From assembly GCA_048173955.1 (NCBI GenBank), contig DBEYOB010000022.1:8491-72490 (forward strand): a stretch of 64,000 nt of DNA, given 5' to 3'. The notes beneath the pieces are model-generated. The model searched no databases and was not told where the DNA came from. It saw nothing but the letters and a program-made list of their open reading frames with translations. The translations under genes were made by a program, and so were the position numbers. Source of the DNA: CAZUFB01 sp048173955 (GTDB taxonomy: Bacteria; Actinomycetota; Coriobacteriia; Coriobacteriales; UMGS124). Positions 42,132-54,620 of this stretch are shown piece after piece; the first letter of the stretch is position 1; the number at the start of each line of letters is the position of its first letter.

Positions 42132-42686
42132 ATGCGCATCGCCATCGCTTCCGACCACGCCGGGTTCGACCAGAAGACCGAGCTTGTACCGTTCCTCCAG
42201 GGGTTGGGCCACGAGGTGGTCGATCTGGGGCCCGAGACGGGCGACCGCGTCGACTACCCCGACTACGCCGAGAAGGTCGCTCGGGCGGTTGCCGCCGGCG
42301 AGGCCGACCGCGGCGTGCTGATCTGCGGCACGGGCATCGGCATGGCGGTTGCGGCGGACAAGGTGGCGGGCATCCGCGCCGTCAACATCACCTCGCCCGA
42401 GTTCGCCGAGCTCGCCCGCCGTCACAACGACGCCAACGTCATCACGCTCTCGGGGCGCTTCGTCTCGCTCGAGGAGAACGAGCGCATCCTCAAGGTGTTC
42501 CTCGTTGCCGAGTTCGAGGGCGGCCGCCATGCCCAGCGCGTCGCGAAGATCATGGCGCTCGACCTGTCGGGCAAGCGCTCCGCGGCGACGGCGCCCCGCG
42601 TGACCCCCATGCGCTCGACGCTGGCCGAGAGCCTCAACGCCGCCGTCGAGGCGAAGCTGGGCCCGGTCGACGCCCAGCAGAACTGA
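42132..42686 (+). CDS. rpiB: Ribose-5-phosphate isomerase B
   Basis: A 184-residue sugar-phosphate isomerase interconverting ribose 5-phosphate and ribulose 5-phosphate. The N-terminus [15 protein letters not shown], the catalytic Cys65 in [14 protein letters not shown], and [18 protein letters not shown] are standard for RpiB. It is about 35 residues longer than usual, with a charged tail after MALDLSGKR that is not part of the fold. It opens a nucleotide-metabolism cluster with upp 52 nt downstream and dCMP deaminase after that. Confidence 0.96.
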   Translation: MRIAIASDHAGFDQKTELVPFLQGLGHEVVDLGPETGDRVDYPDYAEKVARAVAAGEADRGVLICGTGIGMAVAADKVAGIRAVNITSPEFAELARRHNDANVITLSGRFVSLEENERILKVFLVAEFEGGRHAQRVAKIMALDLSGKRSAATAPRVTPMRSTLAESLNAAVEAKLGPVDAQQN

Positions 42687-42738
42687 CCTCGGCCGCACCC
42701 CCGCACGCTCGCCCGACATCGAACGGGAGGAACCTTCT

Positions 42739-43419
42739 ATGTCTGAAACCCTCGCCAACGGCTCCGCGCTGCGCGACAGCGTCCTCGCGTCCGAGCGCGT
42801 CCACGTGATCGACCATCCCATGGTGCAGCACAAGCTGGCCATTCTGCGCGACAAGGAGACGAGCTGCAAGCAGTTCCGCGAGCTCGTGCGCGAGGTCGCC
42901 CTGTTCGAGGGCTACGAGGCGACGCGCGACTTCCCGCTGCGCGACGTCGAGGTCGACACTCCCGTCGCCCGGGCGACCTGCCGCATGATCGAGGGCAAGA
43001 AGGTCGCCGTCATCCCGATCTTGCGCGCGGGCCTCGGCATGGTCGAGGGGCTGCTCGACCTGATTCCCGCGGCGCGCGTCGGCCACATCGGCCTGTACCG
43101 CGACCCCGAGACCCACGAGCCCCACACGTACTACTGCAAGTTCCCGGCCGACATCGACCAGCGGACCTGCCTCGTGGTCGACCCGATGCTCGCCACGGGC
43201 GGCTCCATCGTCGCCGCGGTCGACTACCTGCGCGGGGCGGGGGTCAAGGACGTGCGCGTCCTGTGCGTCCTGGCTGCCCCGGAGGGCCTGTCGCGCGTGC
43301 TCGAGGCCGACCCCGAGGTCCAGCTCTATGTGGGGTCCGTCGACGACGGGCTGAACGAGAGCGCCTACATCGTCCCCGGCCTCGGCGACGCGGGCGACCG
43401 CATCTTCGGCACCATCTAG
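42739..43419 (+). CDS. upp: Uracil phosphoribosyltransferase
   Basis: A 226-residue enzyme making UMP from uracil and PRPP; GGGAGGAA precedes the ATG. The N-terminus [38 protein letters not shown], and the PRPP loop [11 protein letters not shown] are canonical, as is the uracil-binding C-terminus [16 protein letters not shown]. It is about 16 residues longer than the family norm because of an N-terminal extension. It lies between rpiB and a dCMP deaminase in a pyrimidine salvage group. Confidence 0.97.
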   Translation: MSETLANGSALRDSVLASERVHVIDHPMVQHKLAILRDKETSCKQFRELVREVALFEGYEATRDFPLRDVEVDTPVARATCRMIEGKKVAVIPILRAGLGMVEGLLDLIPAARVGHIGLYRDPETHEPHTYYCKFPADIDQRTCLVVDPMLATGGSIVAAVDYLRGAGVKDVRVLCVLAAPEGLSRVLEADPEVQLYVGSVDDGLNESAYIVPGLGDAGDRIFGTI

Positions 43420-43436
43420 CGGCGGGGAGGGCAGCG

Positions 43437-43895
43437 ATGGCGCAGGACGGCCGCCCCTCGTGGGACGAGTACTTCATGCAGATCGCCGATGTCGCCGCGA
43501 CACGCTCGACGTGCATCCGCCGCCATGTCGGCGCAGTCATCGTGTACGACCGGCGCATCCTCGCGACCGGGTACAACGGGGTCCCGTCCGGCATCGAGCA
43601 CTGCGCCCAGCGCGGCTGCCTGCGCGAGGAGCTCGGCATCCCCAGCGGCACGCAGCACGAGCTGTGCCGCGGCCTGCATGCCGAGCAGAACGCCCTCATC
43701 CAGCTCGCCCGCCACGGCGGCATCGCGGCGGACGGGGCCACGGTGTACTGCACCGCCCACCCCTGCGTCCAATGCACCAAGATGCTCATCAACGCGGGCG
43801 TCCGCCGCATCGTGTACCGGGATTCATACCCCGACGAGCTGAGCGCGTCGCTGTTGAGGGAGGCCGGGGTCGCCACCGAGCGTTTCGGCGGATGA
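43437..43895 (+). CDS. Deoxycytidylate (dCMP) deaminase
   Basis: A 152-residue zinc deaminase with GGGGAGGG before the ATG, 17 nt after upp. The active site HAEQN (H81, E83) and PCVQC (C110, C113) is complete, and the ARHGG/GVPSG segments match ComEB-type dCMP deaminases. It converts dCMP to dUMP for thymidylate synthesis, fitting with upp. A long inverted repeat at 43987-44022 follows. Confidence 0.94.
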   Translation: MAQDGRPSWDEYFMQIADVAATRSTCIRRHVGAVIVYDRRILATGYNGVPSGIEHCAQRGCLREELGIPSGTQHELCRGLHAEQNALIQLARHGGIAADGATVYCTAHPCVQCTKMLINAGVRRIVYRDSYPDELSASLLREAGVATERFGG

Positions 43896-43986
43896 GTCGG
43901 CGGAGGCCGGGGCGGCCGAGTTAGGCACGTCTAATGCGTTGTCTGCGGTTTGTGGCGAAATGGAGCGCCTGGCGGGCCGATGGCCC

Positions 43987-44022
43987 AAATCGGCACCTTT
44001 CACGGTTGAAAGGCGCCGATTT
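43987..44022 (+). terminator. 16-bp inverted repeat: terminator of the rpiB-upp cluster and/or atp operator
   Basis: AAATCGGCACCTTTCA (43987-44002) pairs with TGAAAGGCGCCGATTT (44007-44022) with one wobble and a 4-nt loop. The 3' arm ends in TTT, so it can act as a terminator for the preceding genes. It also covers the -35 box of the atp promoter, so it may serve as an operator. Confidence 0.65.
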
Positions 44023-44034
44023 CATAGGTACTAT
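44006..44034 (+). promoter_or_regulatory. atp operon promoter
   Basis: TTGAAA (44006-44011) and TACTAT (44029-44034) are spaced 17 bp, 56 bp before the first gene of the ATP synthase cluster. The -35 lies inside the inverted repeat 43987-44022. Confidence 0.65.
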
Positions 44035-44089
44035 AGCTGCGTTTGCGTAGCTTTCGGGTTCTTGGCGTGGGAGGAGTGCGGCTGAGCAT

Positions 44090-44371
44090 ATGGAATACGT
44101 CGCGCCGATAGTCGCAGGTATCGTCTGCGGCCTGCTGGCAGGCGCACCCTATGTTGTCGCGCTGAAACTTTCCAAGCGCTCGCACGACGCGTCGGTCCTG
44201 CCGGCGTTGGCTGCCGTTGGCGTTTCGATTGTTGTCATTGCCCTTTCCGTTCTCGTGGCCTGGGTGCTTTTGCGCGAATTGCTGATATTATTTGCAGGTA
44301 GTCTGGTCGTTGCGTTTCTGGCAGTCGTGGTTGCGGGCGTGGCTCTGCTTGGCCGCAAGCCTCGGTCCTAA
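44090..44371 (+). CDS. AtpI-like small membrane protein
   Basis: A 93-residue protein with three to four hydrophobic segments, directly before atpB in the ATP synthase operon. Its position and size are those of atpI/uncI, which helps c-ring assembly in other bacteria. The sequence itself is not diagnostic, so the call rests on context. GGGAGGAG lies about 15 nt before the ATG. Confidence 0.7.
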   Translation: MEYVAPIVAGIVCGLLAGAPYVVALKLSKRSHDASVLPALAAVGVSIVVIALSVLVAWVLLRELLILFAGSLVVAFLAVVVAGVALLGRKPRS

Positions 44372-44391
44372 CGTGTGAGGAGTCAAGTCAG

Positions 44392-45192
44392 ATGGAAGCA
44401 TTGGCAAACATTTCGGCGGAGATCGACCACCTTGTGTCGTCTTTCCTCTCTCCGGCCATCGTGGGCAACGACATCGTCGGCCTGACCCAGTACACGTTCT
44501 GGATGGCGGTCGCCATCGTCCTGCTGCTCGTCGTGGTCTTCGCCGCGAAGAAGCGTCTCTCGCTCGTTCCCAAGGGCCGCTTCATCAACGGCTTCGAGTT
44601 CGTGGCCGAGTTCGTGCGCAACGACGTCGTCCTGGGCACCATCGGCCCGAAGGCCGACAAGCACGCCCCCTTCCTGCTGACGCTGTTCTTCTTCATCCTC
44701 ATCAACAACCTGGTGGGCATCATCCCCGGCTGCAAGCCGGGCACGGGCACCATCGGCGTGACGGTGGCGCTCGCCCTGTGCTCGTTCGTGTACTTCATCG
44801 TCATCGCGATCAAGCATCTGGGCGCGGTCGGGTACATCAAGTCGTTCGCCCCGGCCGGCGTCGCCTTCCCCATCAACCTGCTCGTGGGCATCATCGAGGT
44901 CTTCTCGACCATCCTGCGCCTCGTGACGCTTGCCGTGCGACTGTTCGCCAACATGTTCGCGGGCCACATCTGCCTGGGCGCCTTCGCGCTCATGACGAGC
45001 CTGTGCTTCACGTTCATGCTTGACAACTTCACGATGGGCACCCTGCTGGGCAGCGGCCTTCCCTCGCTGCTCTGGATGGTCATCCTCACCATCATCTACG
45101 CCATCGAGATGGTCGTCGCCGTCATCCAGGCATACGTGTTCACGGTGCTTTCGGCGGTGTACATCCAGCTCGCTGAGGCGGACGCCCACTAA
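44392..45192 (+). CDS. atpB: ATP synthase Fo subunit a
   Basis: A 266-residue membrane protein forming the proton half-channels beside the c-ring. The essential Arg is R183 in LAVRLFANMFAGH, and NNLVGIIPG with YIKSFAPAGVAFPINLLVG are also conserved. GAGGAG precedes the ATG. It is the first structural gene of a complete atp operon. A 173-nt gap separates it from atpE. Confidence 0.97.
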   Translation: MEALANISAEIDHLVSSFLSPAIVGNDIVGLTQYTFWMAVAIVLLLVVVFAAKKRLSLVPKGRFINGFEFVAEFVRNDVVLGTIGPKADKHAPFLLTLFFFILINNLVGIIPGCKPGTGTIGVTVALALCSFVYFIVIAIKHLGAVGYIKSFAPAGVAFPINLLVGIIEVFSTILRLVTLAVRLFANMFAGHICLGAFALMTSLCFTFMLDNFTMGTLLGSGLPSLLWMVILTIIYAIEMVVAVIQAYVFTVLSAVYIQLAEADAH

Positions 45193-45365
45193 GGGCACCC
45201 ACCCTCATCGCTTCCGGTGCGCACGGGCCGGAGCGACGCCCGGGTTCGGGCGAAAGCCCCGCGCGCTGTGTATCTTGGTCAATGCGGTCGTGCCACGGCC
45301 GATGACATTGGCTCTGTTGGTTTTCGCTCGGCACAGGGCCGGGCGGCCGTCCCTGAGGAGGAATC

Positions 45366-45557
45366 GTGGCTGTTATCGGTTATGGTCTTGGCGTTATTGG
45401 TGCTGGTCTCGGCATTGGTCTGGCTGCGTACGGCGCTGCCACTGGTATGGCTCGCCAGCCCGAGGTTCAGGGCCGTCTGTTCACCGTCTTCATCCTGGCC
45501 GCCGCCTTCGTTGAGGCCCTGGGCCTCATCGGCTTCGTGGCTACCCTCATCGCTTAA
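45366..45557 (+). CDS. atpE: ATP synthase Fo subunit c
   Basis: A 63-residue hairpin of two membrane helices starting at GTG, with GAGGAGGAA 5 nt upstream. The polar loop ARQPE and the ion-binding Glu50 (AAFVEALGLIG) are present. The helix-1 glutamine and the Ser/Thr after the acidic residue that mark sodium-binding c subunits are absent, so the ring is predicted to be proton-driven. It is somewhat shorter than the 70-80 residues of many homologues. Confidence 0.95.
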   Translation: MAVIGYGLGVIGAGLGIGLAAYGAATGMARQPEVQGRLFTVFILAAAFVEALGLIGFVATLIA

Positions 45558-45601
45558 TTGCGATGAGCAGCGTACGCCCGATTGTCGATGGAGGTGAGTC
45601 A

Positions 45602-46210
45602 ATGAGCATTCGTAAACACGGCGCGGTTGCCACCATGCCCTTCGCTATGGCCGCCGTCGCCCTGGCTGCCCCGTCGCTCGCCTTCGCCGAAGAGGAGTCT
45701 GCCGCCGGAATCAACATCCTGATTCCCAAGCTGTCGGAGTTCATCCCTGCCCTGATTGCATTCCTGGTGATCTGGTTTATCTTCGCCAAGTTCGCCTGGC
45801 CTGCAGTCATCGGCATGCTTGACAAGCGCCAGGAGACCATCAAGAACAACCTTGATGAGGCCGAGGCTGCCAAGATCGAGGCACAGCAGTCCCTCGAGGA
45901 GTACAAGAAGCAGCTTGCCGATGCCCGCCGCGAGGCTGCCGGCATCGTCGACGAGGCCCGTCGCGCCGGCGAGCAGGTCAAGGCCGACATCACGGCCCAG
46001 GCTCAGGCCCAGGCCGACGAGATGATCGCCAAGGCCAAGAAGTCCATCGAGAAGGAGAAGCTGGCCGCGATTGCGGACCTGCAGGCTTCCGTCGCGGACG
46101 TCTCGGTCGCCGTGGCCGGTCGCTTCATCGGCGAGGATCTTTCCGATGACGCTCAGCGCAAGCTGATCGAGAAGTACGTCGCGGAAGCGGGGACCCTCAA
46201 TGCCAACTAA
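45602..46210 (+). CDS. atpF: ATP synthase Fo subunit b
   Basis: A 202-residue peripheral-stalk subunit; GGAGGTGAG precedes the ATG. Residues 1-31 look like a signal peptide (PFAMAAVALAAPSLAFAEEE), a form seen in some actinobacterial and clostridial b subunits. Then comes a membrane helix (about 48-68) and a long charged coiled coil (75-185) that dimerises and holds the F1 head. Its stop overlaps the atpH start by 11 nt. Confidence 0.95.
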   Translation: MSIRKHGAVATMPFAMAAVALAAPSLAFAEEESAAGINILIPKLSEFIPALIAFLVIWFIFAKFAWPAVIGMLDKRQETIKNNLDEAEAAKIEAQQSLEEYKKQLADARREAAGIVDEARRAGEQVKADITAQAQAQADEMIAKAKKSIEKEKLAAIADLQASVADVSVAVAGRFIGEDLSDDAQRKLIEKYVAEAGTLNAN

Positions 46211-46768
46211 TCGCATGCTGGTCAAGCAAGAAGTGACAACATATGCCCAGTGCCTCCTCGCCGCCGCGCAGGAGGCGGGTCGTGCCTTCGAGGATATCGA
46301 AGACATCAAGAGCGCCCGTCAGGCAGTCACCAAGTCTTCCCAGATGCGTGAGTTCCTGCAGGACGCCAACGTCTCTGCAGAGAGCAAGTCGGCGCTCGTC
46401 AAGGACGCCTTCGCCGGTCTTGCCCCCGAGGTTGTCTCGGTGGTTGCCGTCATGGCCGAACGCGGCGACATCAAGCTGCTCGGCCGCGTCGCCACCGCCT
46501 ACGAGGCAGCGGCGGAGGAGGCCCTCGACATGGTGGTCGTGGATGTCACCACGGCCGTTCCGCTCGATGACCATCTGCGCGACGTCATCAGCACCAAACT
46601 GTCCGCCGACCTCGGTCGTTCGGTCCGTCTCAACGAGACGGTCGACCGCTCGATTCTCGGCGGCATCATCATGAGCACTCACGGCAGGCGCATGGATGCA
46701 AGCGTCCGCACGCAGCTTTCCAATGCACGCCAGGTGCTCGCGACCGCATCTACCGGAGGTGAAGAGTA

Positions 46769-46769
<1 letters not shown>
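46200..46769 (+). CDS. atpH: ATP synthase F1 subunit delta
   Basis: A 189-residue subunit linking the b stalk to the top of F1. The C-terminal family motif [12 protein letters not shown] is seen here as [20 protein letters not shown]. The start ATG lies inside atpF, and the TAA overlaps the atpA ATG (TAATG), showing tight translational coupling. Confidence 0.95.
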
Positions 46770-48340
<1,571 letters not shown>

Positions 48341-48342
48341 CC

Positions 48343-50642
<2,300 letters not shown>

Positions 50643-50677
50643 GCGCACAGCCTATCCGTAAGGAAGAGGTCAGGCTT

Positions 50678-51097
50678 ATGACGGATATGCTTACCTGCGA
50701 GATTGTCACACCGGTGAAGACCGTCTTCTCGAGCGAGGCGACCTATGTCGGCCTGCCCGGCGAAGTCGGCTCCTTCGGTGTCATGCGTCGTCACGAGCCT
50801 CTGGTTTCTGCCCTGCAGCCCGGCGTGGTGAACGTCGCCACGCCGGCTTCGGGCCGAGACAGCAAGGTCACCTTTGTCGTCTCGGGCGGCTACACCGAGA
50901 TCAACGACAACAAGGTCATCGTTCTTGCCAACGATGCCGTTGCGGTCAGCGATATCGATGCCGACGCCGTCAGGGCCGAGCTTGACAAGGTGGAGAAGAC
51001 CCTCGCCGGGCTCGGCGAGGGCGATTCCACCGCCGCATACTACAAGGGCCAGAAGGCCTGGAACGAACTCCAGCTCAAAGCCGTTCTGGGCGAGTAG
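50678..51097 (+). CDS. atpC: ATP synthase F1 subunit epsilon
   Basis: A 139-residue subunit with the N-terminal beta-sandwich (TCEIVTPVKTVFSSEATYVG, LPGEVGSFGVMRRHEPLVSA) and a C-terminal helical hairpin that can inhibit ATP hydrolysis. It is the last atp gene; murA follows after 15 nt, so murA is probably on the same transcript. Confidence 0.96.
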   Translation: MTDMLTCEIVTPVKTVFSSEATYVGLPGEVGSFGVMRRHEPLVSALQPGVVNVATPASGRDSKVTFVVSGGYTEINDNKVIVLANDAVAVSDIDADAVRAELDKVEKTLAGLGEGDSTAAYYKGQKAWNELQLKAVLGE

Positions 51098-51112
51098 CAG
51101 GAGGGCACCCGC

Positions 51113-52390
51113 ATGGACGTCATCAAGGTCGAAGGCGGTCACAAGCTGCACGGCACGATACGCGTCGAGGGTGCCAAGAACTCAGCCTTGAAGCTCATGG
51201 CTGCAACCATCATGGCGCCGGGCGTCTACCACCTGTCCAACGTGCCGTACATCTCCGATGTGCGGCTGATGGGCAAGGTGCTCGAGACGCTCGGCGCCTC
51301 TGTTGTCTACGACGACCACCATCTCACCATCGACACCTCGACCGCGACGGAGTGGGTCACCCCCTACGAGCTCGTGTCGAAGATGCGGGCGAGCATCTCG
51401 ATCCTCGGCCCGCTCATCACGCGCTTCGGCAAGGCCGTCGTGTCCATGCCGGGCGGCTGCAACCTCGGCGCGCGCTCCATCGACCAGCATCTCGCCGGCC
51501 TGAGCGCGCTCGGCGTCGAGTTCTCCAACGAGCACGGCAACATCCACGCCAAGGTCCCCCACGGGCTCAACGGCACCATTGTGACCCTCGATTTCCCGAG
51601 CGTCGGTGCGACCGAGAACGTGATGATGGGCGCCGTGACGGCGAAGGGCCGCACGATCATCGAGAACGCGGCGCGCGAGCCCGAGATCGTCGACCTCGCC
51701 AACTTCCTGAACAAGATGGGCGCCGACATCCGCGACGCCGGCTCGCACGTCATCGAGATCCACGGCGTCGAGGACCTCCATGCCTGCGACCACACCGTCG
51801 TCGGCGACCGTATCGAGGCGGGCACGTTCCTGGTCGCGGGCGCGCTCTGCGCCGACGAGGGGCTCACCGTCACGGGCTTCGACCCGGTCCACCTCGACAT
51901 CCCGCTCAGCAAGATGGCGCTGATGGGCATCCCGGTCGAGCGGCACGAGCGCGGCGTCACCGTCGCCAAGGCGGACCGGCTGCTGCCGACCGACATCCAG
52001 ACGCTCCCGTTCCCCGGTTTCCCGACCGACATGCAGGCCCAGTTCATGGTCCTCACCGCCATGGCGGACGGGGCGAGCTTCATCACCGAGAACATCTTCG
52101 AGAACCGCTTCATGCTCGTCGCCGAGCTCGCCCGCATGGGTGCGAACATCCGCGTCGAGGAGCGCCATGCGCTGGTAAAGGGCCCTTGCCATCTCACGGG
52201 CGCCCAGGTCAAGTCGCCCGACTTGCGCGGCGGCGCCGCCCTGGTGCTCGCCGGCCTCGTGGCCGACGGCACGACCTACGTTTCCGAGACGCGCCACATC
52301 AAGCGAGGCTACGAGCGCTTCGTCGAAAAGCTCTGCTCTGTCGGTGCGGCCGTCGAGCACATCGACATGCCGGCCCCCGACGAGGAGTAG
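51113..52390 (+). CDS. murA: UDP-N-acetylglucosamine 1-carboxyvinyltransferase
   Basis: A 425-residue enzyme catalysing the first committed step of peptidoglycan synthesis, adding enolpyruvate to UDP-GlcNAc. The N-terminus HKLHGTIRVEGAKNSALKLM carries the Lys22-Asn23 pair, and the nucleophile Cys116 lies in SMPGGCNLGAR, so the fosfomycin-target cysteine is present. PADIQT-like PTDIQTLPFPGFPTDMQAQ is also conserved. It sits 15 nt after atpC, an order also known in Bacillus and relatives. Confidence 0.97.
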   Translation: MDVIKVEGGHKLHGTIRVEGAKNSALKLMAATIMAPGVYHLSNVPYISDVRLMGKVLETLGASVVYDDHHLTIDTSTATEWVTPYELVSKMRASISILGPLITRFGKAVVSMPGGCNLGARSIDQHLAGLSALGVEFSNEHGNIHAKVPHGLNGTIVTLDFPSVGATENVMMGAVTAKGRTIIENAAREPEIVDLANFLNKMGADIRDAGSHVIEIHGVEDLHACDHTVVGDRIEAGTFLVAGALCADEGLTVTGFDPVHLDIPLSKMALMGIPVERHERGVTVAKADRLLPTDIQTLPFPGFPTDMQAQFMVLTAMADGASFITENIFENRFMLVAELARMGANIRVEERHALVKGPCHLTGAQVKSPDLRGGAALVLAGLVADGTTYVSETRHIKRGYERFVEKLCSVGAAVEHIDMPAPDEE

Positions 52391-52549
52391 CCGCCCCCGC
52401 ACAACCTTCTTTGCCGCCGGTGCAGCCTTCTGCGCGCCGATTCGCGCCGTCTCCGCCCTGGCCGGTGCCGCGCGGCCGGCATCCGCACGCCCCATTCGCT
52501 ATAGTCGTCGCAACGTTCGGATTGTCAGGCATGGCGAAACGGGGGCCGT

Positions 52550-53881
52550 ATGGACCGCATCGAGCAGCGTATCGTCGAGCTTATCGACCGGAGGCGCGGC
52601 GACATCGTCTCGTTCGCCCGCGACGTCTTTGACCACGCCGAGCTCGGCTACAAGGAGTTTCGGACCGCCGAGAGGTTTGCGCGGGCGTTGCGGGCGCAGG
52701 GTATCGAGACGCACGAGGGGCTCGCCCTGACCGGCGTCAAAGGGTATCTTCGCCAGACGGGCGCCGCCGCTGCCGGTCCCACGGTCGCCCTTATCGGCGA
52801 GCTCGACGCCCTGCGCATTCCCGAGCACCCCCATGCCAACCCCCAGACCCAGGCCGCCCACTCGTGCGGGCACCACGCCCAGCTCGCCGGCGTCGTGGGC
52901 GCGGCGTTCGCCCTCGCCGACCCGGAGGTCGCCGCGGCGCTCGACGGCAGCGTCGTGTTCTTCGGCGTCCCGTCGGAGGAGTACGGCGAGGTCGAGTTCA
53001 AGCGGGGTCTGGTCTCCGAGGGGAAGATCGAATGCCTGGGCGGCAAGGCAGAGCTCATCCGCATCGGGGCGTTCGACGACGTCGACCTTGCGGTCGTGCA
53101 CCATTCCGACGCCGGCGGCATCTCGGTCGGGACGCGGAGCTGCAACGGCTTCGTCGCCAAGGTGATCCGCATCCTCGGCCGCGAGGCGCATGCCGCGGGG
53201 GCTCCCGAACGGGGCGTCAACGCGCTCAACGCGGCGAGCCTCGGCCTGGCGGCGCTCGCCTACCAGCGCGAGACCTTCCGCGACGAGGACATGGTGCGCG
53301 TCCACCCCATCATGACGCGTGGCGGGAACCTGGTGAACGTGGTGCCCGCCGAGGCGGTCGTCGAGACGCTCGTGCGCGCCAGGACGCTCGAGGCGATCGA
53401 GGACGCCGACCTCAAGACGGACCGGTCCTTCAAGGCGGGGGCCGACGCGCTCGGCGCCGGCTACGACATCGAGACCATGGCGGGCTACCTTCCCGGCATC
53501 TACCAGCCGGCAAACCCCCTGCTGCTCGAGGCGGCCCGCGAGGTGGCGGCCGGACGCCCCGTGTCGTGCATCGAGCCGGGCGACCACGAGGCGGCCTCGA
53601 CCGACGTGGGCGACCTGCAGCACGTCAAGCCGGTGCTCACGTTCCGCACCGGCGGCGTGGCGGGCGCGTTCCACGCGAAGGACTTCGCGGTTGTCGACGA
53701 GGAGGAGGCGTATATCGTCACGGCGAAGATCTTTGCGCTCGGCGCGTACAAGCTGCTCAAGGATGGCGCGTGCGGCGCGAGGGAGGTCGTCGACACCTAC
53801 CGGCCGGTCTTCACCAAGCAGGGCTATCTCGACTACCTGGCGGGTTTCGGGCGCCGCGAGACCAAGGAGGTGCGGGCATGA
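52550..53881 (+). CDS. M20-family amidohydrolase
   Basis: A 443-residue metallohydrolase of the M20D (aminoacylase/IAA-amino acid hydrolase) branch. Metal ligands are visible in CGHH (near residue 105), PSEEYGE (about 144) and ILGREAHAAGAPERG, followed by NLVNVVPAEAVVETLVR. It cleaves an amide or carbamoyl bond of an N-substituted amino acid; the exact substrate is unknown. Its TGA overlaps the ATG of the thiazoline-carboxylate hydrolase-like gene (ATGA), so the two proteins are coupled and may act in one pathway. Confidence 0.93.
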   Translation: MDRIEQRIVELIDRRRGDIVSFARDVFDHAELGYKEFRTAERFARALRAQGIETHEGLALTGVKGYLRQTGAAAAGPTVALIGELDALRIPEHPHANPQTQAAHSCGHHAQLAGVVGAAFALADPEVAAALDGSVVFFGVPSEEYGEVEFKRGLVSEGKIECLGGKAELIRIGAFDDVDLAVVHHSDAGGISVGTRSCNGFVAKVIRILGREAHAAGAPERGVNALNAASLGLAALAYQRETFRDEDMVRVHPIMTRGGNLVNVVPAEAVVETLVRARTLEAIEDADLKTDRSFKAGADALGAGYDIETMAGYLPGIYQPANPLLLEAAREVAAGRPVSCIEPGDHEAASTDVGDLQHVKPVLTFRTGGVAGAFHAKDFAVVDEEEAYIVTAKIFALGAYKLLKDGACGAREVVDTYRPVFTKQGYLDYLAGFGRRETKEVRA

Positions 53882-54477
53882 GCGATGCGGGCACGGACGT
53901 CGGGCCGTCCAGCCTCGACCTGTTCGACGCCGACTACGACGAAGGCCGCGTTTCGGAACAGCAGTATGAGGTGCGCAAGGCGACCCGCCATTTCGCGATG
54001 CTGTACTTCCATTTCGTCAAGACGCTCGTGGAGGAGCTCGGCGAAGACCGGGCCCGGGCACTCGTCCAGAAGGCGGTGTTCGAGCTGGCGTGCGACCGCA
54101 CCGACCAGCTGCGCGCCAAGGCCGACCGGCTCGGGATCGCCCACGACGATATGGACAACTTTAACGACTACGCCGACCTCGCGCTTTCGGGCTGGGTGCC
54201 GGAGCTGGGGGAGGACCACTGCCCGTATGCCCAGGTGTGGCGCACCTACTACGGCGATTATCCGTGGTTCCGCCGGTTCGCGCCCCTGTACTGCGACGTC
54301 ATCGACACCACGGTGGCCGAGAACCTCACGCGCCGCGTGTCGCACCGCATCACCGAGAACGTCCTGACCGGCGCCGAAACCTGTCGGCGCGTGTATTTCG
54401 ACTCGCCCAACGTCGCCCAGGGGTGGTACACCTACGGGGTTCGGGACGGCTCGTCGCCGGAGGACGCCTGTCGGTGA
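53878..54477 (+). CDS. L-2-amino-thiazoline-4-carboxylate hydrolase family protein
   Basis: A 199-residue cytoplasmic protein, AAGGAGG 7 nt before an ATG that overlaps the stop of the M20 gene. Features that match PF14196 include the N-terminal KATRHFAMLYFHFVKTLVEE helix, LADLALSGW-like YADLALSGWVPE and YCPYAQVW-like DHCPYAQVWRTYY, plus the Cys and His/Asp residues toward LYCDVIDTTV. In Pseudomonas the namesake enzyme opens the thiazoline ring to N-carbamoyl-L-cysteine, which an amidohydrolase then cleaves. The coupled M20 gene fits that logic, but the family is broad and the substrate here is unproven. Confidence 0.8.
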   Translation: MSDAGTDVGPSSLDLFDADYDEGRVSEQQYEVRKATRHFAMLYFHFVKTLVEELGEDRARALVQKAVFELACDRTDQLRAKADRLGIAHDDMDNFNDYADLALSGWVPELGEDHCPYAQVWRTYYGDYPWFRRFAPLYCDVIDTTVAENLTRRVSHRITENVLTGAETCRRVYFDSPNVAQGWYTYGVRDGSSPEDACR

Positions 54478-54545
54478 GACGCGTGCCCCGCTCGCCGGAC
54501 ACGGTGCGAGCCGGAGGGCGCCCGGCGGGATCCCCGCCATAAAGA

Positions 54546-54581
54546 GCGGCCCCCGGGCCGGCGATTCGGCTCGGGGGCCGC
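54546..54581. terminator. Bidirectional hairpin between hydrolase and pepT genes
   Basis: GCGGCCCCCGGGCCG (54546-54560) pairs with CGGCTCGGGGGCCGC (54567-54581) with one mismatch and a 6-nt loop. It lies between convergent stop codons. No U-run. Confidence 0.6.
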
Positions 54582-54620
54582 GGCGCGTCGCGGAACCGGG
54601 GGCGATGCCCCGCCGTCCGG

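Noticed and set aside
54478..54620. Riboswitch or small RNA near pepT
   Set aside because: The GC-rich hairpin lies between two convergent stop codons and is better explained as a shared terminator.
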